Shown one piece after another: positions 33,014 to 41,382 of a DNA stretch of 64,000 nucleotides. The first letter of the stretch is position 1, and every line of letters begins with the position of its first letter. The translations under genes were made by a program, and so were the position numbers. The notes under the pieces were generated by a model. That model saw nothing but the letters and a program-made list of their open reading frames with translations, was not told the DNA's origin and did no database searches. Source of the DNA: Anaeromyxobacter dehalogenans 2CP-C (lineage in GTDB: Bacteria; Myxococcota; Myxococcia; Myxococcales; Anaeromyxobacteraceae); assembly GCF_000013385.1 (NCBI RefSeq), contig NC_007760.1, positions 4,066,001-4,130,000 on the forward strand, written 5' to 3'.

Positions 33014-33586
33014 TCAAGGCGCGCCGGCGGTCCGGGCCCAGGCCCGGACACGCTCCGCCGCGGCCTCGTCTCCCGCCTCCAGGTACGCGTCGATCAGCCG
33101 CCGCCACGGCTCGGGATCCGGCCGCTCGCCGGCGCGCCCCAGCGCCTCCTCGATCCGGATGGCCGCGCGCAGCTCCTCGAGCTCGCGCTCGCGCTCCCCG
33201 CGCGCCTCGGCGAGGTCGGCGAGCAGCAGGTGCGCCTGCGACGCCGCCGGGCCGCCCGCGGCGAGCGCCACGGCACGCCGGGCCTCCCCCTCGGCCAGCT
33301 CCTCCTGCCCCGCCCGCGCGAGCGCCTCGGCGAGCGAGGCGTGCAGCTCGGGGCTGGCCTCGTCGTAGGCCACCGCGCGGCGGAGCGCCTCCACCGCGCC
33401 GGCGTCGTCGCCGGCTCCCCGCGCGCGGCGCGCCTCGAGGTAGTGCGCGATGGCGCGGGGCGAGATCGTCCGGGCGGCTGCGGGCGGCGGCGCCCCCGGG
33501 GCCGCAGCGGGCCGCGCGCCGGCGCCGGCGCACGCGGCACAGGCGGCGACGAGCAGGGCGGCGAGCGGGCGGGCGGACGGGCGCAT
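33014..33586 (-). CDS. TPR lipoprotein
   Basis: The 190-aa protein has a signal peptide with a lipobox-like end (LLVAACAACAGAG) and an Ala/Pro linker. About three TPR-like helical pairs follow (AIAHYLEARRARGAGDDAGA, SPELHASLAEALARAGQEEL, SQAHLLLADLAEARGERERE, PWRRLIDAYLEAGDEAAAER). The protein is probably lipid-anchored in the periplasm and mediates protein contacts. No specific partner is evident. It is upstream of the alpha/beta hydrolase on the same strand. Confidence 0.82.
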   Translation of the reverse strand: MRPSARPLAALLVAACAACAGAGARPAAAPGAPPPAAARTISPRAIAHYLEARRARGAGDDAGAVEALRRAVAYDEASPELHASLAEALARAGQEELAEGEARRAVALAAGGPAASQAHLLLADLAEARGERERELEELRAAIRIEEALGRAGERPDPEPWRRLIDAYLEAGDEAAAERVRAWARTAGAP

Positions 33587-33639
33587 GGCTGCCCGCGCGG
33601 CGGGCGGAGCCGCAGGATAGCGGCGGGCGGGCCCCCGGT

Positions 33640-34263
33640 TCAATCCGCGTCGCCGGCGCGCTTCGCGCGCGCGCGGCGGCCGCCGCGGATCTTCAGGGGG
33701 GCCGGCCCGCTGGCGCGGAGCGCCGCGTCCACCGCGGCGGCGAGCGCGCCGTCCACGAGCGGCCGCGTCACCGCGGCGGCGCAGCCGGCCTCGCGGAGCG
33801 GCTCGCCCCAGTCGGCGTGCGCGACCGCCACCACCGGCACCCCCGCCAGCTCGCGATCCGCCCGGAACGCACGCAGCGACTCTCCCCCGTCCGGCCCGCT
33901 CGCGTGCAGCACCACCGCGTCGGGCGCGAAGCGCGCCGCCGTCGCGCCCGCCGCGAACCCGGGGGCGGCCTGCTCCACCGCGTAGCCGGCCACGGCGAGC
34001 TGGCGCGCCGTCCCCTCCCGCGCCGGGCCGGGCTCCGCCACCACCAGCACCTTGCGGCGCGCCGGCGCCGCGCCGGACAGCTCGTCGGGCACGGGCATCC
34101 CGTGCCGGAGCATGAACGCGGCCAGCTCCTCGCGCGCGATGCGCCGGTGACCGCCGGGCGTCCGGTGCGCCTTGAGGCGCCGGGCCTCGATCCAGTTCAC
34201 CACCGTGGGCAGCGAGACGCCGAGGAGACGGGCTGCCTCGAACGTCGTGTAGAAGCCGGGCAT
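33640..34263 (-). CDS. HTH protein with degenerate receiver domain
   Basis: This is a 207-aa protein. Residues 1-55 are an excisionase/MerR-type HTH: FYTTFEAARLLGVSLPTVVN, then WIEARRLKAHRTPGGHRRIA. A linker leads to a receiver-like domain (70-185): RRKVLVVAEPGPAREGTARQ, then PDAVVLHASGPDGGESLRAF. Where receivers have the phospho-acceptor Asp (LLDxxMP), this has LHASGP, and the usual acidic pair after the first strand is also weak, so phosphorylation is unlikely. I prefer ATG 34263 to the TTG three codons upstream. It is divergent from the nitrilase gene. The role is a guess: a transcription regulator with a pseudo-receiver. Confidence 0.78.
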   Translation of the reverse strand: MPGFYTTFEAARLLGVSLPTVVNWIEARRLKAHRTPGGHRRIAREELAAFMLRHGMPVPDELSGAAPARRKVLVVAEPGPAREGTARQLAVAGYAVEQAAPGFAAGATAARFAPDAVVLHASGPDGGESLRAFRADRELAGVPVVAVAHADWGEPLREAGCAAAVTRPLVDGALAAAVDAALRASGPAPLKIRGGRRARAKRAGDAD

Positions 34264-34369
34264 CGCCGGCAAGTCTAGACAGCGGCGGTCCGTTCGGGAA
34301 CAGCGGGATCGCGCGCCGTCCCGTGACGCGGGCCTGCAACGTCCCGCCCGGGAATGCTAAGGAGAGCCC

Positions 34370-35182
34370 ATGCCTGCTCCCACCTACCTGCTCGGCGCGG
34401 TGCAGATGACGTCCACGGCGGACCGGTCCCGGAACCTCGAGACCGCGGTCCGGCTGGTGAACGAGGCGGCCGACCTCGGGGCGAGGCTGATCGGCCTGCC
34501 CGAGAACTTCGCGTACATGGGGCCCGAGGAGGGCCGCCGGGCCGGCGCCGAGACGCTGGAGGGCCCCACGGTGAAGGCGCTCTCCGAGGTGGCGCGGCGG
34601 CGCGGCGTGTACGTGCTGGCCGGGTCGATCGCGGAGAAGGTGGACGACCCGGGCAAGACCGCCAACACGAGCGTGCTCATCGCCGACGACGGCCGGGTGG
34701 CGGCCGCGTACCGCAAGATCCACCTGTTCGACGTCTCCATCCCCGACGGCGCGCGCTACGCCGAGTCCGAGGTGGTGGTGCCCGGCGACAAGGTCGTGAT
34801 CGCGCCGACGCCGCTCGGGCGGATCGGGCTCACCGTCTGCTACGACCTGCGCTTCCCCGAGCTGTACCGGAAGCTGGCCGCGCTCGGCGCCGAGGTGATC
34901 ACCATCCCGGCCGCGTTCACGCTGTTCACCGGCAAGGACCACTGGGAGGTCCTGCTCCGCGCGCGCGCCATCGAGAACCTGGCCTACGTGATGGCGCCGG
35001 CGCAGGTGGGCCGCCACTCCGCCAGCCGGCAGACGTTCGGGAACGCGATGATCGTGGACCCGTGGGGCGTGGTGCTCGCCCGCTGCCCGGACGGCGAGGG
35101 CGTGTGCGTGGCCCCGTTCCGCCGCGAGCGGCTGGAGCAGGTCCGCCTCGAGCTCCCGGCGCTGAAGCACCGGAAGCTCTAG
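34370..35182 (+). CDS. Carbon-nitrogen hydrolase (Nit1/Nit2-like amidase)
   Basis: The 270-aa protein belongs to the nitrilase superfamily, in the branch of deaminated-glutathione and omega-amidases. The Glu-Lys-Cys triad is visible: LIGLPENFAYMGPEEG (Glu), VAAAYRKIHLFDVSIPDG (Lys), and GLTVCYDLRFPELYRKLA (Cys). HASRQTFGNAM-type C-terminal blocks appear as HSASRQTFGNAMIVDPWG. The likely task is repair of deaminated glutathione or related amides, by family analogy. AAGGAG lies upstream of the ATG. It is a single gene, ending in a convergent spacer that holds a REP-like element. Confidence 0.9.
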   Translation: MPAPTYLLGAVQMTSTADRSRNLETAVRLVNEAADLGARLIGLPENFAYMGPEEGRRAGAETLEGPTVKALSEVARRRGVYVLAGSIAEKVDDPGKTANTSVLIADDGRVAAAYRKIHLFDVSIPDGARYAESEVVVPGDKVVIAPTPLGRIGLTVCYDLRFPELYRKLAALGAEVITIPAAFTLFTGKDHWEVLLRARAIENLAYVMAPAQVGRHSASRQTFGNAMIVDPWGVVLARCPDGEGVCVAPFRRERLEQVRLELPALKHRKL

Positions 35183-35216
35183 CGGGCCGAAGGATCCGCG
35201 CTCACGACCCGATCGC

Positions 35217-35255
35217 CCCGAGCGTAGCCCGCCGCAGGCGGGCGGAGTCGAGGGG
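35217..35255. repeat. REP-like palindromic element, second locus
   Basis: It reads CCCGAGCGTAGC, then a perfect hairpin CCCGCC-GCA-GGCGGG (35,228-35,242), then CGGAGTCGAGGGG. The flanks match those of the element at 24,611-24,661, while the stem sequence differs. It lies between convergent genes, as does the first. Confidence 0.75.
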
Positions 35256-35266
35256 CCGCCCAGCGC

Positions 35267-35977
35267 CTAAAACACGAACATCAGGCCCCCGGCCATCGCC
35301 AGGTCCTTGTTCGACAGGTCCCAGCTCTTCTTCGAGCCGAAGTCGTCCACCTTCGCCTGCGTGACGTCGAAGAACAGGTAGGTGTGGTTGAGGCCGGTCT
35401 CGCGGTCGAGGTCGCGGGCGCTGCCCGGGTCGATGACGTCGAGCAGCAGCGCCACGCCAGCGGTCCAGGACCAGCCGTTGGTGGCGCCGGACTCGACCGA
35501 CTTGCCGCGGCCGTCGGTCACCCACCAGTTGTAGCGCTCGGCCGCGAGGCGCGCGTACGGCGCGAGCGGCACGTGCCACTGCTCCGCCATCCAGTCGAAG
35601 CGGTAGGTGAGCGTGAGGCTGGTGGGGATGATGTTGAAGGTGGTCTTGTCGCCCGACCGCACGTCGGTGCCGGAGACGTCCACGATGCCCTTCCCGGAGC
35701 GCCGGAAGTAGCCGCTCCGGAAGCCGGCCTCGACGACGCCGACGCCGGAGTAGAGCGCGTAGCCCATGCCGGCGCGGAACATCCAGCCCTTCCCGCCGCC
35801 GAACACCTGCTCGTACGGCCCGGGCTTCGCGAAGCCGGAGTCCACGTCGGGCGTGTAGTTGCCCGCGCCGAGCTCGATGGAGCCGCGCTTCGGCGAGGGC
35901 TGCGCGCGCGCCGGCCCGGGGGCGGCGAGGAGCGCCGCCGCGGCGAGCGCCGCGAGCGTCAGGGTGGCGGACCGCAT
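35267..35977 (-). CDS. Outer membrane beta-barrel protein (myxobacterial)
   Basis: The 236-aa protein has a signal peptide (LAALAAAALLAAPGPARA) and an amphipathic strand pattern typical of an 8-stranded barrel: GSIELGAGNYTPDVDSGF, MFRAGMGYALYSGVGVVEAG, PTSLTLTYRFDWMAEQWHV, SWTAGVALLLDVIDPGSARD. It ends in Phe (GGLMFVF), as barrel proteins do for assembly by BAM. It resembles what I recall as the MXAN_2562 family. Its ATG overlaps the stop of the upstream FN3 protein gene (TGATG), matching the adjacent MXAN_2561/2562 pair of Myxococcus. Confidence 0.82.
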   Translation of the reverse strand: MRSATLTLAALAAAALLAAPGPARAQPSPKRGSIELGAGNYTPDVDSGFAKPGPYEQVFGGGKGWMFRAGMGYALYSGVGVVEAGFRSGYFRRSGKGIVDVSGTDVRSGDKTTFNIIPTSLTLTYRFDWMAEQWHVPLAPYARLAAERYNWWVTDGRGKSVESGATNGWSWTAGVALLLDVIDPGSARDLDRETGLNHTYLFFDVTQAKVDDFGSKKSWDLSNKDLAMAGGLMFVF

Positions 35978-36894
35978 CACGGCTTCCTCCTGCGCAGCGC
36001 CGCGAGCGCGGCGGCGCCGATCATGGCGAGCGCGCCGGTTCCGCCCGCGCCGCAGCCGCCGGAGTCGGTGCCGCCCCGCGCCTTGTACTGCTCCCAGAAG
36101 TCGGAGACCGGCACCGGGGTGGCGCTCACGGTGGCGGACGGATCGCTCGGGTTTCCCGACTTGGTGTACGCGACCACCTGGACGTCGTAGGTGACGCCGT
36201 TGGTGAGCCCACCGAGGCGCAGGCTCGTCCCGGTGACCCGCTTCGAGTACACGGTGTCGGTGGTGCCGGTCGGGGTGGCCAGGACCTGGTACTCCTCGGT
36301 CCGCTCGGCGCCGCCGGTCCCGACGTCCCAGCTCACGTTGAGCGCGTTCTCGCCGGGCGTGACGCTGACGTTCACCGGGGTGGCGGGCTTCGCGGTGCTG
36401 AGCGTCACCTGGCCCTGGGCGAACCCGCGCCGCGTACCGCTCGAGTCGTACCAGTGCACGCAGATGTAGATGGTCTTCGCCTGGACCGTACACGCCTGCT
36501 GCCCCACCGCCGTGACGATGGCGACCGGGTCGAACGCCTCCGCCGTGAGCACGGAGGCATCGTCGGCCATGAGGCTGCGGATCTCGGCGGACTTGATTCC
36601 GTTGGTGGTGTCGTCGTTCTCGGCGCAATAGCCCTGGTTCGTGCCGGTCGTGTACGCGGCCGCGCTGGACGCGAACACGTGGTACCAGCCGCCGGTCGAG
36701 AACGTGCCGCTCTTCACCTGGATCTGCCAGATGAGCTCGAGCGGCCTCTGGTCCGCCCCGGTGCACTGCGCCAGGTTGATGTAGTCGTCCTCGGGCGACG
36801 AGCTGGGCTTCACCGTGCCGACGGTCGGGTTGATCTGGCCGGCCGCCAGCAACGGGGCCGCGAGGAGTGTGGCGGCGAGGATCGCGCGTCTCAT
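35977..36894 (-). CDS. FN3-domain surface protein with MYXO-CTERM-like tail
   Basis: The 305-aa protein has a signal peptide (RRAILAATLLAAPLLAAG) and an N-terminal beta domain with three Cys (CTGADQ, GYCAEN, QACTV). A fibronectin type III domain spans about residues 175-265 (KPATPVNVSVTPGENALNVS, TSLRLGGLTNGVTYDVQVVA). The tail GGCGAGGTGALAMIGAAALA followed by ALRRRKP has the Cys, hydrophobic helix and Arg cluster of myxobacterial MYXO/MXYO-CTERM sorting signals, processed by myxosortase. It is probably anchored at the cell surface. It resembles the family I recall as MXAN_2561 and is coupled to the barrel gene. Confidence 0.82.
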   Translation of the reverse strand: MRRAILAATLLAAPLLAAGQINPTVGTVKPSSSPEDDYINLAQCTGADQRPLELIWQIQVKSGTFSTGGWYHVFASSAAAYTTGTNQGYCAENDDTTNGIKSAEIRSLMADDASVLTAEAFDPVAIVTAVGQQACTVQAKTIYICVHWYDSSGTRRGFAQGQVTLSTAKPATPVNVSVTPGENALNVSWDVGTGGAERTEEYQVLATPTGTTDTVYSKRVTGTSLRLGGLTNGVTYDVQVVAYTKSGNPSDPSATVSATPVPVSDFWEQYKARGGTDSGGCGAGGTGALAMIGAAALAALRRRKP

Positions 36895-37054
36895 GACGCG
36901 CGGATTGTGCAAGTGAAGCGCCACCCGGGCAAGCGGGCGTTCGCGAGGGGCGGCGCGCGGTTGCGCCGCCGCGCCCCGTGGCAGGACGCCCCGCGGCGCC
37001 AATTTGGCAAAGGCTCCGCGGCCCTGCCGGCGAGGCTGACAAAATGGCAGCGCC

Positions 37055-38074
37055 CTACAGCAGCGCGGCCAGCCGCTCCAGGATCTGCACCAGGTTCGTG
37101 GCGGCGCCCTTGCGCAGCTCGTCCGACACCACCACCAGCTCGAGCCCGTGCTCCTGCGAGGGGTCGTCGCGCAGCCGCCCGACCAGCACCGCGTCGTCGT
37201 TCACCGCCAGCATGGGCATCGGGTAGACGCCCTCCGCCGGCGCGTCGAGCACCTTCACGCCCGGCGACCGGCGCAGGAGATCGCGGGCCGCGGCCGCGTG
37301 GAGCGCCCTCGCGGTGGACGCGGTCACCACCGCCGCCTGCCCGTAGAACACCGGCACGCGCACCGCGGTGGCGGCGACGCGCAGGCCGGGCGCGCCGAGC
37401 ACCTTCCGCAGCTCGGCGCCGAGCCGGTCCTCCGCGTCGGTGCGGCCGTCCTCGAGGAACGCGCCCACCTGCGGGACCAGGTTGAACGCCAGCCGGTGGG
37501 GCACCGCGCCGCCCGGCTCGGGCTCGCGCCCGTTCATGAGGTCCATGGCCTCGCGCTCGAGCTGCTGGATGGCGCGGTGGCCGGCGGAGGCGGCCGGCTC
37601 GAGCGTGGTCGCGACGACCCGCTCCAGCCCCGCGGCCGCGTGCAGCGGCGCGAGCGCGACCGACAGCGCCGCCGCCGCGCCGCCCGGGCTCGCCACCACC
37701 CCGCGCGCCCGGAAGCCGTCCACCGCGGCGCCGTTCACCTCCGGGACCACCAGCGGCACGTCCGGCTCCAGCCGGAACGCGGGCGAGGCGTCCACCACCG
37801 CGCAGCCCTCTGCCCACGCGCGCGGCGCCCACTCCCGCGCGACCTCGGGCGGGACGCAGAACACCGCCGCGTCCACGCCGCGGAACGCGCCCTCGGCCGG
37901 CGCCGCCACCGGCAGCTCGGCCCCGGCGTGCTCGAGGCGCGTGCCGGCCGAGCGCTGCGACGCGAGCAGCGTCAGGCGCGAGAGCGGCAGGCTGGACTCG
38001 CCCAGCGCGTCGAGTACCGCGCGGCCGACCAGGCCGGTGGCGCCGACGAGGGCGACGGAGATGGGCTTCGGCAT
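37055..38074 (-). CDS. Aspartate-semialdehyde dehydrogenase-like, catalytic Cys absent
   Basis: The 339-aa protein has the ASADH fold: NADP-binding VALVGATGLVGRAVLDALGE, then AVFCVPPEVAREWAPRAWAE, VDASPAFRLEPDVPLVVPEV, and the C-terminal RVPVFYGQAAVVTASTAR. In true ASADH the nucleophile lies in a block like ANPNCST. Here the aligned stretch is VVASPGGAAAALSVAL, with no Cys. EREAMDLMNGREP replaces the usual substrate-Arg segment. This matches the Usg-type paralogs that lack catalysis. It therefore should not be called asd without evidence of another active ASADH. It is a monocistronic gene, with lysC about 11 kb away. Confidence 0.85.
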   Translation of the reverse strand: MPKPISVALVGATGLVGRAVLDALGESSLPLSRLTLLASQRSAGTRLEHAGAELPVAAPAEGAFRGVDAAVFCVPPEVAREWAPRAWAEGCAVVDASPAFRLEPDVPLVVPEVNGAAVDGFRARGVVASPGGAAAALSVALAPLHAAAGLERVVATTLEPAASAGHRAIQQLEREAMDLMNGREPEPGGAVPHRLAFNLVPQVGAFLEDGRTDAEDRLGAELRKVLGAPGLRVAATAVRVPVFYGQAAVVTASTARALHAAAARDLLRRSPGVKVLDAPAEGVYPMPMLAVNDDAVLVGRLRDDPSQEHGLELVVVSDELRKGAATNLVQILERLAALL

Positions 38075-38136
38075 GTCGGCGTTCCTCCGGGAAGGGGGGC
38101 GGAACCTAGCGGCCCGGGGCGGCGGCGGCAAGCGCG

Positions 38137-39033
38137 CTACCGCGCGAGCAGGTCCGCGAGCGCGGCGTCCAGGTCCGGGAAGCGGAACCGGTAGCCCAGG
38201 TCGAGCGCGCGGCGCGGCACCACCCGCTGGCTCGCCAGGACCACCCCGGCCATCTCGCCCACCGCGAGCCGCACGGCCAGCTCGGGCGTGCGCACGAGCG
38301 CGGGGCGGTGCAGGACGCGCCCGACCGCCTGCGCCAGGTCGCGGTTCCGCGCCGGCGCGGGGGCGGCGGCGTTGAGCGGCCCGGCGGCGCGCGCGTCCTC
38401 GAGCGCGAGGAGCACGAGGCCGACCTCGTCGTCGAGGTGGATCCAGGGCTGCCAGAAGTCGCCCCGCCCGAGCGGCCCGCCCGCGAGCAGCCGGAACGGC
38501 TGCACCAGCCGCGGCAGCGCCCCGCCCTCGCGCGCGAGCACGATGCCGGTGCGCAGCCAGACGACCCGGGCGCGCGCCTCGGCCGGCCGCGCCGCCGCCT
38601 CCCACGCCTGGCACACCTCGGCGAGGAACCCCTCGCCCGGCCCGGCGCCCTCGTCGAGCACCTCGTCGCCGCGCGCGCCGTAGAAGCCCACCGCGCTCCC
38701 CGACACGAGCACCCGCGGCCCGCCCGCCCGGAACACCGCGGCGATGCGCTCGGTGGAGAGGACCCGGCTGTCGCGGATGCGCCGCTTCTTCGCGGCGGTC
38801 CAGCGCCCCTCCACCGGCTCGCCGGCGAGGTGCACGCAGGCGTCGCAGCCCGCCAGCGCCTCCTCCCAGGCGCCCGGCGCCGCCGGATCGCCCTCCAGCA
38901 CCCGCACGCCCGGCGGCAGCGCCGCCCGCGGGGCGGAGCGGGTGAGCGCGGTGACCGCGTGGCCACGGGCGAGCAGCGCCGCCGCGGCCGGCCGGCCGAT
39001 GAGCCCGGTGGCGCCGGTGAGGAAGACGTGCAT
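38137..39033 (-). CDS. TIGR01777-family NAD-dependent epimerase/dehydratase
   Basis: The 298-aa protein is an extended-SDR of the YfcH type. The NAD motif is HVFLTGATGLIGRPAAAALL. Characteristic blocks are ACVHLAGEPVEGRWTAAKKR, RIRDSRVLSTERIAAVFRA, LVSGSAVGFYGARGDEVLDE, WLRTGIVLAREGGALPRLVQ, and WQPWIHLDDEVGLVLLALED. The catalytic YxxxK is replaced by FYGARGDE, as is usual in this family. The substrate is unknown. The C-terminal DUF1731-like end (RVVPRRALDLGYRFRFPDLD) is complete. Confidence 0.88.
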   Translation of the reverse strand: MHVFLTGATGLIGRPAAAALLARGHAVTALTRSAPRAALPPGVRVLEGDPAAPGAWEEALAGCDACVHLAGEPVEGRWTAAKKRRIRDSRVLSTERIAAVFRAGGPRVLVSGSAVGFYGARGDEVLDEGAGPGEGFLAEVCQAWEAAARPAEARARVVWLRTGIVLAREGGALPRLVQPFRLLAGGPLGRGDFWQPWIHLDDEVGLVLLALEDARAAGPLNAAAPAPARNRDLAQAVGRVLHRPALVRTPELAVRLAVGEMAGVVLASQRVVPRRALDLGYRFRFPDLDAALADLLAR

Positions 39034-39100
39034 GCGCGAGATGCTAGACGGGCCGCGCGCCGCCGTGAACCGCCGGCAGCGAGAGGCGCCCTCCGGGGCC

Positions 39101-40570
39101 TCAACTCAGCAGCTGCGCCGCCACGTTCGCGCCCGGCACGTGCGCCAGGAAGTGCACGAGCGCGAGGAGCCCGCCGGCGAGCGCGGCGTAGGCGATCCCC
39201 CATGCGGCGATCTGCCGCGGGGACATGGGCGCGGCGCGGGCCGCCTTCTCCAGCCGCTCCAGCCCGCGCAGCCACATGGCCTCCGACGGCGAGCCGAGCG
39301 GCGGCCCGACCACCGCGCGCAGGTAGCGGAAGTGCTCCGGCCCGAAGCGCGCGCGCTCCGGCAGGAGCCGCAGCGCGCGGCCGCCGGCGCGCGACTGCGC
39401 CTCGCCCATCAGCTCCATCGCGCCGAGCAGCGCCACCAGCCAGACCAGCCCGTAGCCGAGCGCGCTGCCCACCGCCACCGCGCCGCCCAGGCCGAGCACG
39501 GTGAGCGCCAGGCCGAGCGACGAGGAGAACGAGTACGCGAGCGCCTGCATGAGGCGGCCGCCGTCGAGCGGCGAGACCGGGATGAGGTTGAACAGGTTGA
39601 TGATCGCCCACCAGGACGCCACCGCGGCGAACATCGGCTCGCCCGTCCACAGCCAGAGCCCCGCCGGCACCAGCGCGAACACCGAGCCCCAGATCGGCCC
39701 GGAGAGCGCCACGTACGCCTGCTGCCAGCGCGAGGAGAACGCGTCCTCGGTGACCGCCACCGCGCCGAGGAACGGCACGAAGTACATCCCGCGCACCTGC
39801 ATGCCGGTGCGGCGCATGGCGTGGACGTGGCCGTACTCGTGCACGAAGAGCTGGAGCAGGAGCGCGAGGGCGAACTTCCACGAGAAGATGACGCCGTACG
39901 CCGCGGCCGAGGCGGCCGCCCAGCCGAGATTGGCGGTCTTGAGCGCCTTCAGCACCGTGCCGCCCAGCTTCGCGAGCACGCCCAGGAACCCCACGCTGGC
40001 GCGGCGCTCGCCGGAGCGCGCCGGCGCCGGCGCCACGCCGGGCTCCGTGCCCGGCTCCACCCCGGGCTGCGGCGGCGGCGCGAGCAGGGCCGCGGGCAGC
40101 GCGAACCAGGCCGGCGCCCGCTGGACCACGAGCGCGAGCAGCAGCGGCGCGTCGCGCAGGTCGGTCACCTCGACCTCGTCGCCGTCGAGGCCGCGCACGG
40201 GGGCGCAGGGCGGCGCGCCGGCGAGGTCGGCGAACGCGAACGAGCGGCCGCGCGCGTCGGCCAGGATGGCGTAGCGCTGCGGCGGGCCGACCGGGCGCGG
40301 GCTCTGCCCGAAGCCGACCCGCACCTCGGACCAGCGGGCGTCGAGGCCGTCCTCGCGGCCGAGCACGCGCAGCCCATCCTCGCCCGCCACCGCGCGCAGG
40401 CCGGTGACCTGGCGCACGCCGAGCGCGACCGCCGCGGCGGCGCCGCCGAACAGCGCCGCGAGCACCGGCGGGATGCCGGCGAGCACGCCGACCAGCGCGC
40501 CGCCCACCGCGCCCAGCAGGAGGGACGGGAGCACGGCGCGTGCGGCGGGACGGAAGACGGCGGGTTCCAT
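39101..40570 (-). CDS. M50-family site-2 protease-like membrane protein
   Basis: The 489-aa multi-spanning protein carries the zinc motif HEYGH in LQLFVHEYGHVHAMRRTGMQ and the second site NLIPVSPLDGGRLMQALAYS, both in membrane helices as in site-2 proteases. An N-terminal region with two helices and a soluble domain (residues 55-180) precedes it. There is no PDZ domain, unlike RseP two genes upstream. Family members cut membrane proteins inside the bilayer, often releasing regulators. The start is ATG 40570. It lies 32 bp after tsaB on the same strand and probably belongs to the uppS operon. Confidence 0.87.
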   Translation of the reverse strand: MEPAVFRPAARAVLPSLLLGAVGGALVGVLAGIPPVLAALFGGAAAAVALGVRQVTGLRAVAGEDGLRVLGREDGLDARWSEVRVGFGQSPRPVGPPQRYAILADARGRSFAFADLAGAPPCAPVRGLDGDEVEVTDLRDAPLLLALVVQRAPAWFALPAALLAPPPQPGVEPGTEPGVAPAPARSGERRASVGFLGVLAKLGGTVLKALKTANLGWAAASAAAYGVIFSWKFALALLLQLFVHEYGHVHAMRRTGMQVRGMYFVPFLGAVAVTEDAFSSRWQQAYVALSGPIWGSVFALVPAGLWLWTGEPMFAAVASWWAIINLFNLIPVSPLDGGRLMQALAYSFSSSLGLALTVLGLGGAVAVGSALGYGLVWLVALLGAMELMGEAQSRAGGRALRLLPERARFGPEHFRYLRAVVGPPLGSPSEAMWLRGLERLEKAARAAPMSPRQIAAWGIAYAALAGGLLALVHFLAHVPGANVAAQLLS

Positions 40571-40602
40571 GGCGTTCACCGGGGGGCGGCGGGCGGCGCG
40601 GC

Positions 40603-41373
40603 TCAGGGCTTCTGCGCGCCCGGCCCGAGGCCGTGGGGAAACTTGAGCTCCGCCTCGCTGGCGCGGACGTAGTGCGGCTCGAGCGCGAACACCGCCTGCG
40701 CGTCGTACGAGCGGGAGAGGAGCGCGGGGGCGGCGAGCGCCGCGATGGCGGCGGCGGGCGGGGCGGCCGGGGCGTCCGCGAGGCGGGCCAGCCGGCCCTC
40801 GAGCGCCGGCGCGTACGCGGCGAGCCCCTCGCCGAACGCGAGCGCGGCCGCGCCGCCGGGCAGCGCCGCGAGCCGCTCGAGGAGCGCGCCGGGGGCGAGC
40901 GCGGCGTCCGGCGCCACCGCCTCCACCGCGCCGCGCACGGCGCGGTAGAAGCCGGCGTAGACCTCGCCCTTCTTCGCGTCGAGGAGCGGCACGAGCAGCG
41001 CGCCCTCGGGCGCCGCCGGGACCGCGCCGAGCGCGAGCGCCGCCAGGCTCGACGCGCCGGCGATGGGCCGCCGGTTCGCGTAGGCGAGCCCCTTCCACGT
41101 GGCGAGGCCGATGCGCAGGCCGGTGAACGAGCCGGGGCCGATGCCGATGGCGTAGCCCTCGACGTCGGGCAGCGTCAGCCCCTCCGCCGTGAGCAGGTCG
41201 GAGAGCGCGGAGGGGAGCCGCGCGCCGTGGCCGCCGGTCCGGCCCGGCGCGGGCTTGCTCACGGCGTGCTCGGTGCGCTCGCAGCGGACGCGCGCCGGCC
41301 CGCCGGCCGGGTCGAGGTCTACGAGGGCGCAGGACAGCGTGAGGGTGGCGGTGTCGAGGGCGGCGACGAGCAC
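40603..41373 (-). CDS. tsaB: tRNA t6A biosynthesis protein TsaB
   Basis: The 256-aa protein is the ASKHA-fold partner of TsaD, needed for threonylcarbamoylation of A37 in tRNAs. N-terminal VAALDTATLTLSCALVDLDP and the strongly conserved AIGIGPGSFTGLRIGLATWK, then GLAYANRRPIAGASSLAALA, identify it. LVPLLDAKKGEVYAGFYR is the third typical block. It ends HYVRASEAELKFPHG, as TsaB proteins usually do (YLR..EAE). It starts 9 bp after the rseP stop and is cotranscribed with it. Confidence 0.93.
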   Translation of the reverse strand: MLVAALDTATLTLSCALVDLDPAGGPARVRCERTEHAVSKPAPGRTGGHGARLPSALSDLLTAEGLTLPDVEGYAIGIGPGSFTGLRIGLATWKGLAYANRRPIAGASSLAALALGAVPAAPEGALLVPLLDAKKGEVYAGFYRAVRGAVEAVAPDAALAPGALLERLAALPGGAAALAFGEGLAAYAPALEGRLARLADAPAAPPAAAIAALAAPALLSRSYDAQAVFALEPHYVRASEAELKFPHGLGPGAQKP

Positions 41374-41382
41374 GGGCCGGTT

